64,000 bases of DNA from Symsagittifera roscoffensis (GCF_963678635.1 NC_087063.1:69773617-69837616), one strand, 5' to 3'; positions 43,915-56,404 are shown, counted from the stretch's first letter. Notes: generated from the sequence alone by a model not told the origin. Translations and numbers: made by a program.

Positions 43915-46300
43915 TACTAGTTTTTTTGATTTTGATAGGTCTAGTTTTTCCGGCAATTTGGTTTTTTTGTTCATTTTTTTCTCGCCATAGCACTAAAAAT
44001 TCAGGCAATAAACTATTTTAATCTAGTTTTTTCATAAAACTTTTTTGCAGAATTTGTTTAAAGTTTTTTGATCATTATGCTTAGATTATATGAAAAATGT
44101 CATATGAGTAAAGTCTTTATTTGCTAATTGAAAAAGGCTTTACTTGCTTTTATTTACCGTTTAAATGAGTGGGTTTGAATTTTGTCAATAAGGACATCTT
44201 GGAATTGCATATTGCTAGATTTAAAAACCTTAACTTTTTTATTAACGGTGTTTGCAATTAGTCAGGGCGAGAGGGCCGGTCAGGGCTCTTGGCTTTCTGC
44301 TGTTTGCACGGGGTCACAGACTATCTTCAGTCAATTTGCTTTTCATCGATTTCTGGATTAGAACTCTGAAGCTTCCTGCTGCAGTAGAACCCTGACTTAC
44401 TGCTCACCACTCACTCGTGCTGCTAACCGTGCCAAACACGCTACAATGGTTTAAGCAAATAGCAAACTTTTAACCGCCGAACAAACAAAAAGTCATTTGA
44501 AGACAGAATCTCAGTTGAAAACTTGTCAGTAGGGCTGTTTCGTTCAAGCCCCTAAAGACGCGACACAGCCTGATGAAATAATGCAAATTCAGTGAGTCGA
44601 AAGACATCACAGAAGGTTTTACTTAAAAAAATTTGAATAACTTCAAATCGATCAAAGTCAAACTTTGTTAAAAAAATATATTCAAACTGTTGACTCTGAG
44701 ACTCGAACTGACTCATCTGATGAACTGACTCTTCTGAACCGACTTTCCTAACTTTTTTAAAACCAAACTGAGCAGCCTCCAATTCATTTCTGTTCAAAAC
44801 GTCTGCTGAAACAAATGATATCGCTTAAAACCGCAAGTGTTTATCTTTATTAGTTTAGGAGATTTTAATGTTTCCTTTCGAATCCGATTGAACAATTGTT
44901 TGGTAATTGTAAAAACGAATCATTTTTTGTCATGAAAAAAAATTCAAAGCTGTCTACTCCGCTTGAGAGTGCGCGACAGATAAGCTTGAACAGTGAATTT
45001 TCCTAAAAACAAAAATAAAAAAAAACTTCTTTTCTTCTTTTTAAGCAAGTTCAGAAAATAAGAGCAAAAAAATACTGACGCTCATTCGGGATTTGAACCT
45101 CGCGATCTGGCGTGTGGGACCAATTTATATACGCTCGGTTATGGTGGAAGTTAGGAAAAATATTAAAAATTTTTAAACATCAATTTGTTTTGCCTTTAAT
45201 TACCCGCTTTTCTCGGAAAAAGTGATTTATCTCCCAATGAATCGTTTCCACGGACCACTTTCAGTTTTTTCTTTTCCCTACCTTAGGCACACAGGCAACA
45301 TAAAAAAAAGCATCCAAAATTTGTGGCTAGTTTAAATACCACGAGGACTCTGCGATAAAGACCAGTGATGCTCGAAGAAAATTATATGTGCTTGCGCTCG
45401 CTTGTCGCGGGGATTGCTTTGCTTTGGTGGGTCAAAAACAAAAACCACCAAAAATTAGTATGTTTTCTTTTTAATTTACCACTTAAGCCCGGTAAATTTT
45501 ACCAGGAAAAAAAAGGGAAATGAAACTTCAGTTTTGCCATTTCCCCAGCTTGGGAAGCTAGTCACATTGGAAAAAACCAAAAGAAAAAATAGCGTCAACT
45601 TTGCGAGATTGTGTTTTTCCGGGTCATCGTCATAACGTTATAAACTGTCGGCTGCTCATTTATGGTAGACTGAACTTGCCCCCTAGTAGATTGAACTCGC
45701 CCGGAGTCAGGGTGTGATGCGCAGTCAAGTTTCTTGGCTTTTTGTTCTTTGCCAGCTTTGCTTGACCTCCTCACCATTGCATCATTTTATTGACAAACCT
45801 TTCCTTTAGGTTCCCACCTGGATTTGAACTTTCTTGTGCTGCGTATCGATCATTCATGCTACTAAATGTGCCAAGCTCGTAAAAAACGTTAACACCTTGC
45901 AAACCATATGAACATTTGACCAGAAAATCTTGCCTGAAGAGTTAGCTCTATGGCTGTTCCACTCAAACCCCTGTGAGGACACAAAACAGCCTGATGCATT
46001 AGTACCATATCAATCATTTGAAAGACAATGCAGACTTCATGTCAATCAAAGTAAAAAGAGTATAAAATTTAACTATGGTATCTGGAATTCGAACTGATTA
46101 CCCTGATATATTGGGCAAATAATTTGCGTTTTCACTATCATTTAGTGGTATTAAATATCAAATGCTTCTGTGACCTAATTCTTTTGCATTTTTTCTTTAG
46201 CAGTCACGACTTTGCCTTTCTTGGTTCATAAAAAGTATACGGAAAAAGTTTGATAAACTGTCTGCATGCTCAGTCTCTCGGTTTTACATGTCGTCTGAAA
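43915..46300. repeat. composite repeat with tRNA-like modules, copy A
   Basis: Collinear with 49550-51260 at an offset near 5.64 kb (shared text GTCAATAAGGACATCTTGGAAT, ACACAGCCTGATGA, AAAACCGCAAGTGTTTATCTTT, GAATCGTTTCCA, CGAAGAAAATT, GGCGCGGGG-type run), and its last part (45575-46145) matches 52275-52565 at about 90%. It contains tRNA-like segments in reverse orientation near 44347-44447, 44687-44760, 45085-45150, 45810-45900 and 46075-46150. No long ORF. It looks like a multi-module SINE-like or larger nonautonomous repeat. Confidence 0.7.
45085..45150 (-). repeat. tRNA-like module, type c
   Basis: In reverse complement the order is CCATAACCGAGCGTATA (A-box-like), an anticodon-arm-like TTGGT-CCCACAC-GCCAG, and GAGGTTCAAATCCC (B box). 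The anticodon stem pairs fully; the T stem pairs only at its inner two positions, and no acceptor stem forms cleanly. It is tRNA-derived rather than a working tRNA. Related copies are at 50740 and 52049. Confidence 0.55.
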
Positions 46301-46302
46301 AA

Positions 46303-46743
46303 CTATTTGAAAAAGTTTTGTTCTTCAGTTAAGAATAAATTAACTTGACTTTTTGCGCTTTTAATGTTTTTGGATTCAAAATCACAGTTTAAAAGTTTTA
46401 ACTTGATGCCCTTTTTACTCATAAAATTCGAGCTTGTTTTTTCGAGATAGTCAAAATCAGGCCAGAAAAAAACCCTATTATCGCTGTGTTCATTACGAGT
46501 CGAGGCCAAATTGTGCGTTTTGTGCATTGTAAGCGGATTCCCCAACAAGGACCCTCCCTTTGTTCTTCTTTTGTTCTTTACTTTCTTTTGATCGTTCCGA
46601 CAAAATTTTAACATGTTTATAGACTTGTCTGCTGAATCCAGGAACATACAGACACAAAAGTTTGGCCTGTAATGTTTGTCAACATTAATTCTAAAAAATT
46701 TCTCTTTGTTAGCTCTAACTTTTAATTGTGCCATTTTTTTCAA
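46303..46743 (-). CDS. hypothetical ORF, 146 aa
   Basis: Open frame with an ATG at 46743, basic overall, with NFCVCMFLDSADKS and VFFWPDFDYLEK as its most structured stretches and a Lys/Arg-rich middle. It lies at the right end of repeat copy A and has no counterpart in copy B. No domain recognised. At this length in AT-rich DNA a chance ORF is possible but not the norm; I hold it open. Confidence 0.25.
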   Translation of the reverse strand: MKKMAQLKVRANKEKFFRINVDKHYRPNFCVCMFLDSADKSINMLKFCRNDQKKVKNKRRTKGGSLLGNPLTMHKTHNLASTRNEHSDNRVFFWPDFDYLEKTSSNFMSKKGIKLKLLNCDFESKNIKSAKSQVNLFLTEEQNFFK

Positions 46744-49549
46744 GATTGTAGCAAAAAAAGAAAGAAACAGTTTTGTAGGTTTTGTTTAATGGCAAGCTGA
46801 GAAAATCGCAAAATCAATCGAAAAAAACTAATCGGCATGGAGTTCCATGAATATTAATTGATATTTTTGTTTAAATTTGTCTACAATTCTCAATAAAATT
46901 TCAAAAAAATCTATTAGAACCTGTAACCGTAGAAATAAAATAGTTGAAGTTGTTGCTTTCATCGTCATTTTTTGTTCCTCGTTTTTGAATAAAAAGACCT
47001 TAAACTGGAAAGCAGTAGTCACTGGCTGTTATATAATGAAATTGCTGCAAACTTTACATTATTAAGTCCTCACGGTCTGAACATTCTAACTGTCTCTTGA
47101 ACACGAACCACTACTTGAAATCGCGTAGCGCAAAACAAAACGAATTAAACATATGCCATCTTGTAATCACTCAATTGAATGCATAAAAACTATCCTTTGC
47201 GTTGAGCCGAATTGTGTTCATCAGACACTTTCCATGTATATAGAATTGCGGAAAAATTGCTTTGTTCAGATTTTCCGACTGACCACACGTTTTGCTCTGA
47301 TCTTGTTCTGCTCAATTTTTATATACACTATATTGACCAACTTATTATCTTATCTGTAAAAAATTTTTAGGCGGAGAATTTTGAACTGAAGCAAATTCGA
47401 TTTTTATCTTGAGTAGTTTATCCACAGTGTGCCAAGCAATTTCTGAAGATTTAGATGATTGCTTCTCTAGATACGTTCACACACTCTAACTTAACGGCAC
47501 TGCAAAGTGGTCAATCTGGTAATTAATTCAGTGGGGCGACCGAGATTCACTACTATTCACAATACCGAAAGCGTTAAGTTGTTGGAAACTATTCTGTACT
47601 GTTTTCTGTTACTTGTCCCTTAGTATACTGCTCTTGAGGCTGTCTCGTCCGCTCTCACGATTGCAAGAATTTCCAGTTGTAATTAAATTCAGATAATTAT
47701 TGGTCCAAATACAGAAAATTTCGGGTGGTCAGAATATGAACTAATAATCTAATTAAAACATGGAAGGGTCCGTGATCAATCAACACAATTGCATAAATGC
47801 AATTAAAATCCCAACTGACTGAAGTAACAAATCTCTCTTCCTCAAGAGAATACATATTAACGAATTATACACAGTAATAACGCACAGTTTTTCAATTTGA
47901 TCTGCTTAATTTAATAGTGTCACTACGGATCAATATTTTTTGAGGTTTTTTAATTGATCCATTTAACTTCACAGTTATTTGTTCTCTGAGTCTGAGAACT
48001 AGCTATTATCTCTGATACTTTTCACTGCTCATTCTACTCTGACTGAGGACCAATTACTCTTACTAGTTGCTCAAACTGTTCTCTCTAAAGTAAGGTTTTT
48101 TGTTAATCCCTAAATTTCTTTCTATTTGAGTTTATGTTATAGTTAGAGTTATGGTTGCCCCTAAACGTACTGACATTTACTCTAGAAACCCTTTTACGCA
48201 AGGTCTTAACTGAATTTTTTCTCTGCCGACACTAGACTTAAATTCCAAGTTCGTTATAACAATCTCTAACTAAATTGTGCAAAAATCAAATCCAATTTCA
48301 CCTCTAGACCGAATTGTGCTGAAATAACAAGTCTTCCAAGATTTTTGTTTAGTTATCTCATTAACGTTCCGACATCCCGAGGGGAACACTCTCTCTATGG
48401 GTCGCTATTTCATTCCAAGTATCTAAAATTCTTATCAATACAAACTGAAATCCAGATCTTCCAGCTCTCCGGGGAACGTAACTCGCTTATTAGGGTTCAA
48501 ATTATACCATAAAAATTATCTCCGGAAAGCTAAGTAAGTTTACCGTCCATTCATGGTATTTAAGAGACCGATGCTATACTCCTACTATCGCCAATTTTCT
48601 CTGGAACTATTTTTCGTTAGCCTGGTTTACTTTCTATTAATAACTCATTAGCCAAGTTTAGATGAACCTAATGTTTGCCGAGCCCATTTTAATTAGTTCC
48701 ACTACTCTGATGTCATAATAAAAAGACAAACTATATCTTTCAACTTCTGCTTCATTTCCCAATAGGTAGGTTTCATCTCAGTTGGAAGTAAGCTGACCGA
48801 TTCTCGTTCCCAAGCGTTGGAGCTAGGGATACGTCATTTTCTGGTGTTAATTCTAAGAATTTCTATGCAATTTTAGTCCTAAACTCCCACAGGTCATTTA
48901 AAATTCACTCCGAGGTCACTCGGAGTAAAAATTCCATACTCAGGTTTGGAATCCCATAGGAGTCCTACCCACCAAGTGTCATCCATATCCCGTTAAGACT
49001 TCCCAAGTAAAATTTTCAAATTTTTTTCTAAATTTGGCGCAAAAAAGCGTTAAGATTATCGATCCTACAATTTCATTGAAAATCATAAGGTGGGTCATGA
49101 TCAAACTTTGGTCTATTTAGGTGGGAATGTTTTAAACTGAATCCACTACATCGGATGCCTTTGCTTTTGTTTCTTGAGAAAAACTCTGATACAAAGAGAC
49201 TTGCGATTTTCTCCTGCAAAAAACTTTGATCCAGGTCTCATCTCGCGGGTTTATCTTCAGGTCTTTTTTTTAGTGGGCAGTACTACCGCACGCATATTTT
49301 GAACATGTTATTTTTTTCAAAACATGACATAAGGTAAATTTACTTAATCGTTAGATTATTTTTTTTGTTTTTTTTTTGCTTCAATTTTCTACTTTTTATG
49401 GCTCAACAGATTTCAGTTTATGTTGTGGTGGCATGAAGGAGGAGGTAGGTTTTTTCTAGATTGTAAGTTTTTTAAAATTGGCTTCTGTGTTTGTCTAAAC
49501 TTTAATTTTTGGCTTAAAGGTTTTCTGCTCAGATATTTTTATATTCTTT
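46744..49549. other. 2.8 kb without a recognisable gene
   Basis: Short ORFs only (for example 47153-47359, with a hydrophobic C-terminus). From about 47450 to 49000 the plus strand is pyrimidine-rich and less AT-rich than the neighbours, with text reminiscent in style of the retroelement leaders, but no LTR pair, PBS or pol motif was found. From 49250 T-runs begin that lead into repeat copy B. Confidence 0.5.
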
Positions 49550-50252
49550 TGTTTTGGTAACGAGTTTTTTCGGTTTTGATAGGTCCAGTTTTTTTTGGCA
49601 ATTTGGACTTTTTCGTTCTTTTTTTCTCGCTTTAGCACTAAAGTTTAAAGCACTAAATTTTTTTTCAATTTTTTTCATCGAGCTTTATTGCAGAGTTTGT
49701 TTGAGATTTTTTGTTCAAATTGCTTAGATAATATGAAAGGTGTCAGATGCGTAAAATTTATAATTTAAAAACGTTTTCATTGCTTTGGTTTGCCGTGTAA
49801 TTGAATGAGTTTAAAATTTGTCAATAAGGACATCTTGGAATAGCATGTTGCTAGATGTATGAACCTTGAGTTTTTTATATACGGTGTTTGCAGTTAGTCA
49901 CAGCTAGAGGGCCAGTCGAGGCTCTCGGCTTTTTTGGCTGTTTGCACCGGGTCAGTGACTTTCCTCAGTCAGTTTTTTTCATCGGTTCCTGGATTAGAAC
50001 CCTAAAGCTCCCTACTGGATTAGAAACCTGACACACTGCTCACTAATCGCCCGTGCTTTTGACTGTGCCAACCACGCTACAAGAGTTAAGAAAAATAGCA
50101 AAGCTAGGCTGTTTCGCCCAACCCCCAAAAGACACGACACAGCCTGATGAATTAATGCAAATTCGGTCAGTCGAATGAATGTTTTACTTCAAAATTTCAA
50201 TAACTTCAAGTCGATCAAAGTCAGAAAGGTAAAATAAATTTAAACTGTTGAA

Positions 50253-50314
50253 TCTGAGACTCGAACTGACTCCTCTGTGGTATTGGGCAATTTAATTACT
50301 ATTTCACTACCAGG
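50253..50314 (-). repeat. tRNA-like module, type b
   Basis: In reverse complement CCTGGTAGTGAAATAGTAATT (A-box-like, close to tRNA-Gly-type starts), then TTGCCCAATA in the anticodon position and CAGTTCGAGTCTC (B box). The T stem is imperfect. Copies at 46075, 51625, 52487 and 55645 share the layout. Confidence 0.5.
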
Positions 50315-50739
50315 TTCTAGTTTAGCCACAGCTAGAGGCAGTGAAGACAGGAGGTAGGATATACTATTAAAGGTTATAAAATGATTTAAACAACGGAGAA
50401 GACAATATGGAAAAAATAAAATTAAATTGGACAGCTTCCAATGTTTTTCTGTTCAAAACAACTGCTGAAATAAATGTTACCGCTGAAAACCGCAAGTGTT
50501 TATCTTTTTTGGTGTAGGAGATTTCAATGTTTCATTTCGAATCCAATTGAAATGTTTTGTATTTACACAAACGAATCATTTTTTCTGTCACGGATAAAGA
50601 TAAAAAGTTGTATACTCCGGTTGAGAGTGCTTGACAGATAAGCTTGACCGGTGACTTTTCTTAAAAGCAAAAGTAAAAAAAGCATTTCTTTTTTCTTATT
50701 AGGTAAGTTCAGAAAACGAAGAGCAAAATTACTCATCCC

Positions 50740-50804
50740 CATTTGGGATTTGAAACTCATCATCTGGCGTGTGGGACCAAATTATATACGCTCGGCTATT
50801 ACGG
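50740..50804 (-). repeat. tRNA-like module, type c
   Basis: Near copy of 45085-45150: TTTGGGATTTGAAACTC and CTGGCGTGTGGGACCAA, then ATATACGCTCGGCTAT, in the same spacing. One base change breaks the B box relative to copy A. Confidence 0.5.
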
Positions 50805-52048
50805 AAGTTTAAAAGAAACCTTACAAGTTTTTAAGAATCAAAACAATTTACCTGTAACTATCTGTCGTTTTTCCCGGAAAAAAGTGGATTATCTTCCAGG
50901 GAATCGTTTCCATGGACCTCTTTCAGTTTTTTTCCCTAACATGGCCACATAAGCACGATGAAAAAAACCTCACTTAAAATTTCTGGATAGTTTAATAACT
51001 AGACATACCACCCGGACTCTGCGATGAAAACTCATGAAGCTCGAAGAAAATTGTATGTGCTCGCGCTCGCTTGGCGCGGGGCTTGCCATGCCTTGGTGGC
51101 GCAAAAGCAAAAACCACCAAAAACTTGTTTGTTTTCTCTTTAAATTACCACTTTTACTGGGAAAATTTTCGAATGTTTTCCAGGAAAGGCAGAGAAAAAT
51201 ATAGCTCCAATTTTACTTCTTCCCTAACTTGGAAATTAATCACCAGGGAAAAAAAGCCGAGTTAAAAATGGCCGTAACAAATGTACGCGGTTGCTCGATT
51301 AAGTCCGGATAACTCGTGTACTTACGCGCTCTCGCCAAAAAGATGGCATCACCTGAAATCTGACTTTCTGCCCATCATCCACACGTGCTACTATCTGTGC
51401 AAAGCACGTTATAATGGTGTGGACAAAAAGCATAATCTGAATTACTAAACCAAATGAACTTTTGACGGTAGAGCTTCAGATGAAAAATTGTCTGTGCGGA
51501 CGCAAAAAAAGCCTAATATATTAGTCCTTTTTAAATCATTAGAGAAGCATTTCAGAATTTGAAAAGAGTAAGAAAATTTATATCCATTAAAGTGATAAAG
51601 AATCTTTAAAAAGTGGACTGTCGTATCTGAGACTCGAACTGACTCCTCTGGTTTATTTGGCAAGTGTTCTATCATTTCACTATCAGTTACAGCTATAGCA
51701 ACAGTCAATGGCAGTGAAGACAAGAGGTGAGATTTAGTATGAATATAAAATTACTTAAGTAACAGAAGACAAAATTGAAAATTTGCTAACGTTTTTTAAA
51801 TCAAACTGAGCAGGCTCCAAAAATTTACTCTTCGAAGCAACTCGCCAAATCATCGATACCCTTGAAAATCTTCTAAATAAGTGTTCATGTTGCTTAGATA
51901 AGGATATATGATTGTTCCATTTTGAATCAAACAGAACATATGTTTTGACCAAACATACTTTTGAGTTTAAAGGAAAAAACCATTGACATATTTCACATCT
52001 ACTTAAAAAGCAATTCAAGAATGCAAAAAGTTTAAAATGACTTTTGTC

Positions 52049-52118
52049 TCCAATCAAGACTTGAACCTGGTCATCCGGCGTCTAAGACCAAAAAAATACG
52101 CTCGTCTATGGTGAGAGC
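52049..52118 (-). repeat. tRNA-like module, type c, diverged
   Basis: CAAGACTTGAACCTGGTCAT, CCGGCGTCTAAGACCA and ATACGCTCGTCTATGGTGAG follow the same order as the modules at 45085 and 50740 with more substitutions. Confidence 0.45.
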
Positions 52119-52620
52119 TAAAATGAAAAAATTATAATTTTTTAAACATCAATCAGTTTTTCTTCCAATTCCCCACCTTTCCTCACAAACAATGAGAATT
52201 CTCCCAGTGAAGTGAGTGGAAAGAGAATTTCTAAATTTGCCTAATCCCTAGTTTGGGAAGCGATTCACATTAGAAAAGTAGCGTCAACTTTGCAAGATCC
52301 TGTTTTTCCGGGTCATGGCCATAACGTTAAAAACTGGCAGCCGCTCGTTTATTGTAGACTGCACTTGTCCGCTAACCCCTGTGAGGACACGAAACAGCCT
52401 GATGCATTAGTATCATATCAATCATTTGAAAGACAATACAGACTTCATGTCAATCAAAGTAAAAAGAGTATAAAATTTAACTATGGTATCTGGGACACGA
52501 ACTGAGCACCCTGATATTTTGAGCAATTAATTTGCGTTTTCACTATTATTTACTGGTATTAATTATCAGTTTTAGTTAATGGCAGTTAAGAAACGAGAAA
52601 AGATATATCATGAAAGTATA

Positions 52621-53321
52621 TAGAATATTTTTAATAAAAGAGAGGACAAAAATGGAAGGTTTTCAGTTTTTAAACCAAACTGATTAGCCTCCAATTTATT
52701 CCTATTCAAAACAGCTGATAGATTGGGTGATACCACTAAAAACTGCAAGTTTTTTTCTTGTTTTAGATTGGGAGTTATGAATATTTCCTTTCGAATCAAA
52801 TTGAACCTGTGTTTGTTAATTACAAATTGAAAACAAAAAAGTATCTCACAAATGGAGATTCAAACCTGGCTACCCAGTTTGAGAGTGTGCGACAGACACA
52901 GTGGATCATTGACTTTTCTGAAAAAAAAATACATAAAAAAATTCATTTCATATCTACTTACTATACAAAAAGAAAGAAAAAAAGTGATAAATCGATCAAG
53001 ATCCGGCGTGTGAGAGCAAAATAAGTACGCTCATTTATGGGGGCGGCAAAACAAAATCATTTAAAATTTTTAAAAATTATTCTGTTTTCTCTTTAAATTA
53101 CCTTTGTTACCCGGAAAATTTTGGTATTTTCCCTAGGAAAAAAAATGACGTTCCAATTTTTGCCTTTTTTTCCTAGGTAGGGGAGCAAGTCAAAATGGAA
53201 AAAAAACCAAGGTTAAAAATTGTCAACAAATGCATTTGGTTAGAATCTCGCGGTTGTTCGTTTAAGGCCTAATGAACTTCTCCGCATACGCGCGCTTGTC
53301 AAAACATGGGGGAAAACAAGC
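52621..53321. repeat. composite repeat, copy C (partial)
   Basis: CCAATTTATTCCTATTCAAAAC, AACTGCAAGTTTTT and TTTCCTTTCGAATCAAATTGAA repeat the module order of copies A and B, followed by a tRNA-like segment near 52845-52900 and a reduced type c module near 52985-53035 (GATCCGGCGTGTGAGAGC, GTACGCTCATTTATGG). The unit is then interrupted by the BEL fragment at 53322. Confidence 0.55.
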
Positions 53322-54865
53322 TGTTCTTTGCAACGAGCAAATTAAAGGAATGAAAATTGAAATGGAAATTAGTAACCATCAAAAAAATTGATTTAAACCA
53401 ACAAAGATAGTTTCAAATGTTTGATTCAATCTACGCGGGATTTATTGACTTTATTTTCAAAGTTAATTTACATCGAATTTTTGAAACTTTTGATTGATAC
53501 AGGATTCTGTACCAGACGAACGTCTGCAAGCCAAGCTCTCGAAACGGCTTCTGAGTTTAAAGCGGAGGTACAAATATTCATTCAGCGGACGAATGGTTTT
53601 TTGGAAGATCGGCAAGAGGAACGACAGAAGAAGCGAAAACCCTGGTTTGTGGACGCACAAGAAGCAATTCGTGATCTCATACAAAACTGTGTGAAGAATC
53701 GACGAACGAATCAACGGACGAGTCAATTCACCATTGATGGGAGATCTAGCCAAAGAAAAAATATTGTTTGATCAACCCAAACTTTTTTTGACACAGAATG
53801 GCAAACAAGTGCCAAAATCATACATGGCTTTGTTTGTGTGTTTCACATCAAAAGCCATACATTTAGAGCTAGCAACGGGTTTTTCCGCACAACCTTGTAC
53901 TGCTTCTTTGAGACGAAAATGTTCTAGACGTGTTGTTCGTGCGAGGATGTACATAGTCAATGAACTGAACTTTGTTTGAACTAAAAACAAACTAGTGCAA
54001 CTCCTAACCAAGAACCTAACAATGAACCTATACAAGAGGCTCGAAAAGAATCAATTCCGAAAGCTGTAGATGAGATTGGAATCACCGGGACAAGGATCCG
54101 CCCAGGAGTTTGTCACTTTGGTGGACGTTGGGAATCAGGACGGAGTTTTGCGAAATCACATCTGAGAAGATTCATCGGGAACAATGTTGTGACGTACGAG
54201 GAACGTTCTACTCTACTACGCGACTTTGAAGCAATCCTGACCTCACAGCCACTCCTCCCGATTTCGATCGATGTTTCGGAACCCCAACACCAGATATTAT
54301 AGTGGCAGGAAAAGAGATGCTTTAGATGTCAATACCAGTGTACCCACTGACGACAAGTACACCTCAGCCGTTTGAAACACATCCAGCCAAATGATGGGCA
54401 ACTTAACAGAAACTCATTAGTGTTTTCTGGATGCGATGAAGCAAGGGGTACTTGTCATCGCTGCAGCTTCAGAAGAAGTTGACTTCGAAGCAATTAAAGT
54501 TTTGAAGTGGTTGATGTTGCGCTCCTGATGCACGGAAACCCACCCCCGTACACTGGCCACTAGTTCGGGTTGTGGAAATCAAATGCCGATCAGCGAAAGT
54601 CAAACCGCAAGAGGTTGATACATCCGAGCTTGCATCAAACTAAGAAAGCTCCTAGTCAGTTGAATGAACTTGATGCTTTCAAGGAGGGCGGCAATGTTGC
54701 TTGCAACGAGGATAATAAAGTAATGAAAAATCAAATGAAAAAAAAGTTTTCCAAAAAACTGATTTGAATCAACCAAGATTATTTGAAATAATTGATTTGA
54801 TCTCCATGGGGTTTTCTCCCATTATTTGTGATGTAATTTTATATCGAATTGTCAAAATTTTTACA
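53322..54865 (+). mobile_element. internally deleted BEL/Pao element with short LTRs
   Basis: Two related stretches, 53322-53501 and 54695-54865, share TGTT.TTGCAACGAG, AATGAAAA, ATTGATTT.AA-CAACAA/GATT and TCGAATTTTTGAAA/TCGAATTGTCAAAA, and act as LTRs of about 170-180 bp. Between them only 1.19 kb remains, containing integrase-like sequence. AAC-AAGC before and ACAGC after may be a mutated target duplication. It is unrelated in LTR sequence to the nested BEL at 26289. Confidence 0.7.
53700..54640 (+). pseudogene. BEL/Pao integrase remnant
   Basis: GDLAKEKILFDQPKLF, KSYMALFVCFTSKAIHLELA and SLRRK correspond to the integrase core start and first beta strands of BEL/Pao elements. After a gap the frames around 54100-54260 read as CHFGG.WES..., TYEE and a PLTP-type segment, and 54540-54640 reads as the C-terminal PP.YWPLVRVVEI domain. 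At least four frameshifts separate the parts, and the second catalytic Asp segment is missing. Everything upstream of integrase has been deleted. Confidence 0.75.
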
Positions 54866-55264
54866 ACAGCTTGTAAAATTGACCCATATAACCAGCAGCA
54901 ATTGGGTGAGAATCGTGACTTTGGCTTAGACAGATTGAGACCGGATCGAGGCTCCTTTCATAACTCAACGAATTAAAAAAGTTGCAAGTATTGCATACAA
55001 CGTTTTAGAGCTACTGTATTGTAATACTAGAATCCAAATCTCGCTGCAGGCACAAGCCAACAACTTATTGAGTTATTTTGATATTTGCAAGATTTTTTCT
55101 TCTAAATAAAAGATGTTCAATTTCATTGTCCTGGTATACACAATGAAGCAAGTATAAGCGGTTCACCTTCATCTGATATAAAGTCATATGATCGGTTGAA
55201 CCACACTGAAAGTAAAAATATCAGCTACGTTGGTCAGCTATTGAAAAATTTTAGGCTCGGCGAG
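54866..55264. other. no gene seen
   Basis: AT-rich sequence between the deleted BEL and the last composite repeat piece. Only short chance ORFs. Confidence 0.4.
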
Positions 55265-55720
55265 AAACCACAAATAATCAAGGTTCTTGGTTTTTTGGTA
55301 TTTGCACTCGGTCAGTAACTCAGTTGCTTTCAGATCTCGTTGAGTATGGTGCACTGCACGTGGACCTCAACTGAATTAGAACTCTGACGTACTGCTAATC
55401 ATCACCTGTACAACTTACTGTGCCAAGCACGTTTTTTTGTTTGGAAAAATTAGCATAAATTTAACTACTGAACCACATGATCAATTGACGATAGAATCTT
55501 GTATGAAAAAATGTTTGTAAGGTTGTTCCGCTCTTGGGCCGCGAAACAGCCTGAGAGAATTGTGCAAACTCAATCATTTGAAAGACATTGCAGACCATAT
55601 TAATTTAACAATTTCAAATCAATCAAAGTAAAATAGAGTAAAAAAAAATTGAACTGTCGTAAATGGTACTCGAAATTACCCTTCTGGAGCAACTTTTGTG
55701 TTAGAACTCCACCCTCTCCT
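55265..55720. repeat. composite repeat, copy D (partial)
   Basis: TATTTGCACTCGGTCAGTAAC, GTGCCAAGCACG, ACAGCCTGAGAG and GGTACTCGAAATTACCC repeat the order seen at 44290-44700, 49925-50270 and elsewhere. It is the most diverged copy and stops before the type c module. Confidence 0.55.
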
Positions 55721-55823
55721 CGGTGTTTGTAACCTCACGCAGTTTATGGCCAGATGTCCAATTGTTATGAAACGAGGCATGTGAGTTGATAATACGATTA
55801 ACTACTCATTTTGTCTTTATAGA

Positions 55824-56200
55824 CATAGCGGATCGGATTATTGGGGGATGCGGATTTTAAAAAAAAAAAGTTCACGGAAGAACTTCATCTCTTTGTTAAG
55901 TCAACCAAATTGATTTTCTGTCTGATCCCTCCCAAAACACAATTGGGACCCTGTTTAGCTAAAACTTTCTACGCCGCAGGTAAGTTTCTGAAAAGAGGAC
56001 CTTTTGCGGACCTTTTGCAAAAGTATGATAAAATTAGCGTGAATGATGAACCTTATCGCTTCAAAATTAGTGTCTATGGGCGCAGAAGGCGCCTTAGGTA
56101 AAATTTTAGGTTCAGCTGACTAAAAATGGATGACTTAAATTGTGCCGAAGAAGGGATCCTTTGGTAGTATATTAAGATTTAAACCCCTTCCCCCATGGAG
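55824..56200 (+). mobile_element. MITE, same family as 8104 and 9079, copy 3
   Basis: From CATAGCGGATCGG through TCAACCAAATTGATTTTCTG, ACGCCGCAGG, GGCGCAGAAGGCGCCTTAGG, TTTAGGTTCAGCTGACTAAA and GGATCCTTTGGT it follows the order of 9079-9480 in the same orientation, more diverged. Ends near CCCCTTCCCCCATGG, where the terminal repeat is not preserved. The 86-aa ORF inside is not conserved in the other copies. Confidence 0.7.
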
Positions 56201-56404
56201 CACTGCTCGGCTCTTTTCCCGTTTGTTTCCCTCGTCCCTCGTAAAATTACAAATCTAAGATGATTAAAAAAGTTCACACGGCGTTTTGCATGTAAAACAT
56301 GTTGTAAAAATCTGTTCACCTATTCACGTTGACATGTTTTGATGCAGTTTATATCCTGAAAAGTAATTTTAATTAGACTCTCAACGTTTAAATTTCGGAA
56401 AAAT

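Larger units (their letters stand above)
49550..52620. repeat. composite repeat with tRNA-like modules, copy B
   Basis: Matches copy A in order and orientation. It contains an extra internal unit: tRNA-like modules appear at about 49985-50080, 50253-50314, 50740-50804, 51340-51420, 51625-51690, 52049-52118 and 52487-52560, so the a-b-c series is present roughly twice. CAGCCTGATG-type phrases mark the units at 50137, 51500 (degraded) and 52398. Confidence 0.7.

Noticed and set aside
45085-45150. A functional tRNA-Val(CAC) gene
   Set aside because: The anticodon arm pairs, but the T stem has mismatches and no acceptor stem forms; several similarly damaged copies exist, so it is a tRNA-derived repeat.
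47450-49000. Another LTR element leader
   Set aside because: Composition resembles the leaders seen elsewhere, but no LTR pair, PBS or coding remnant was found.
55841-56101. 86-aa ORF as a gene
   Set aside because: It lies wholly within a MITE copy and is not preserved in the two related copies at 8104 and 9079.
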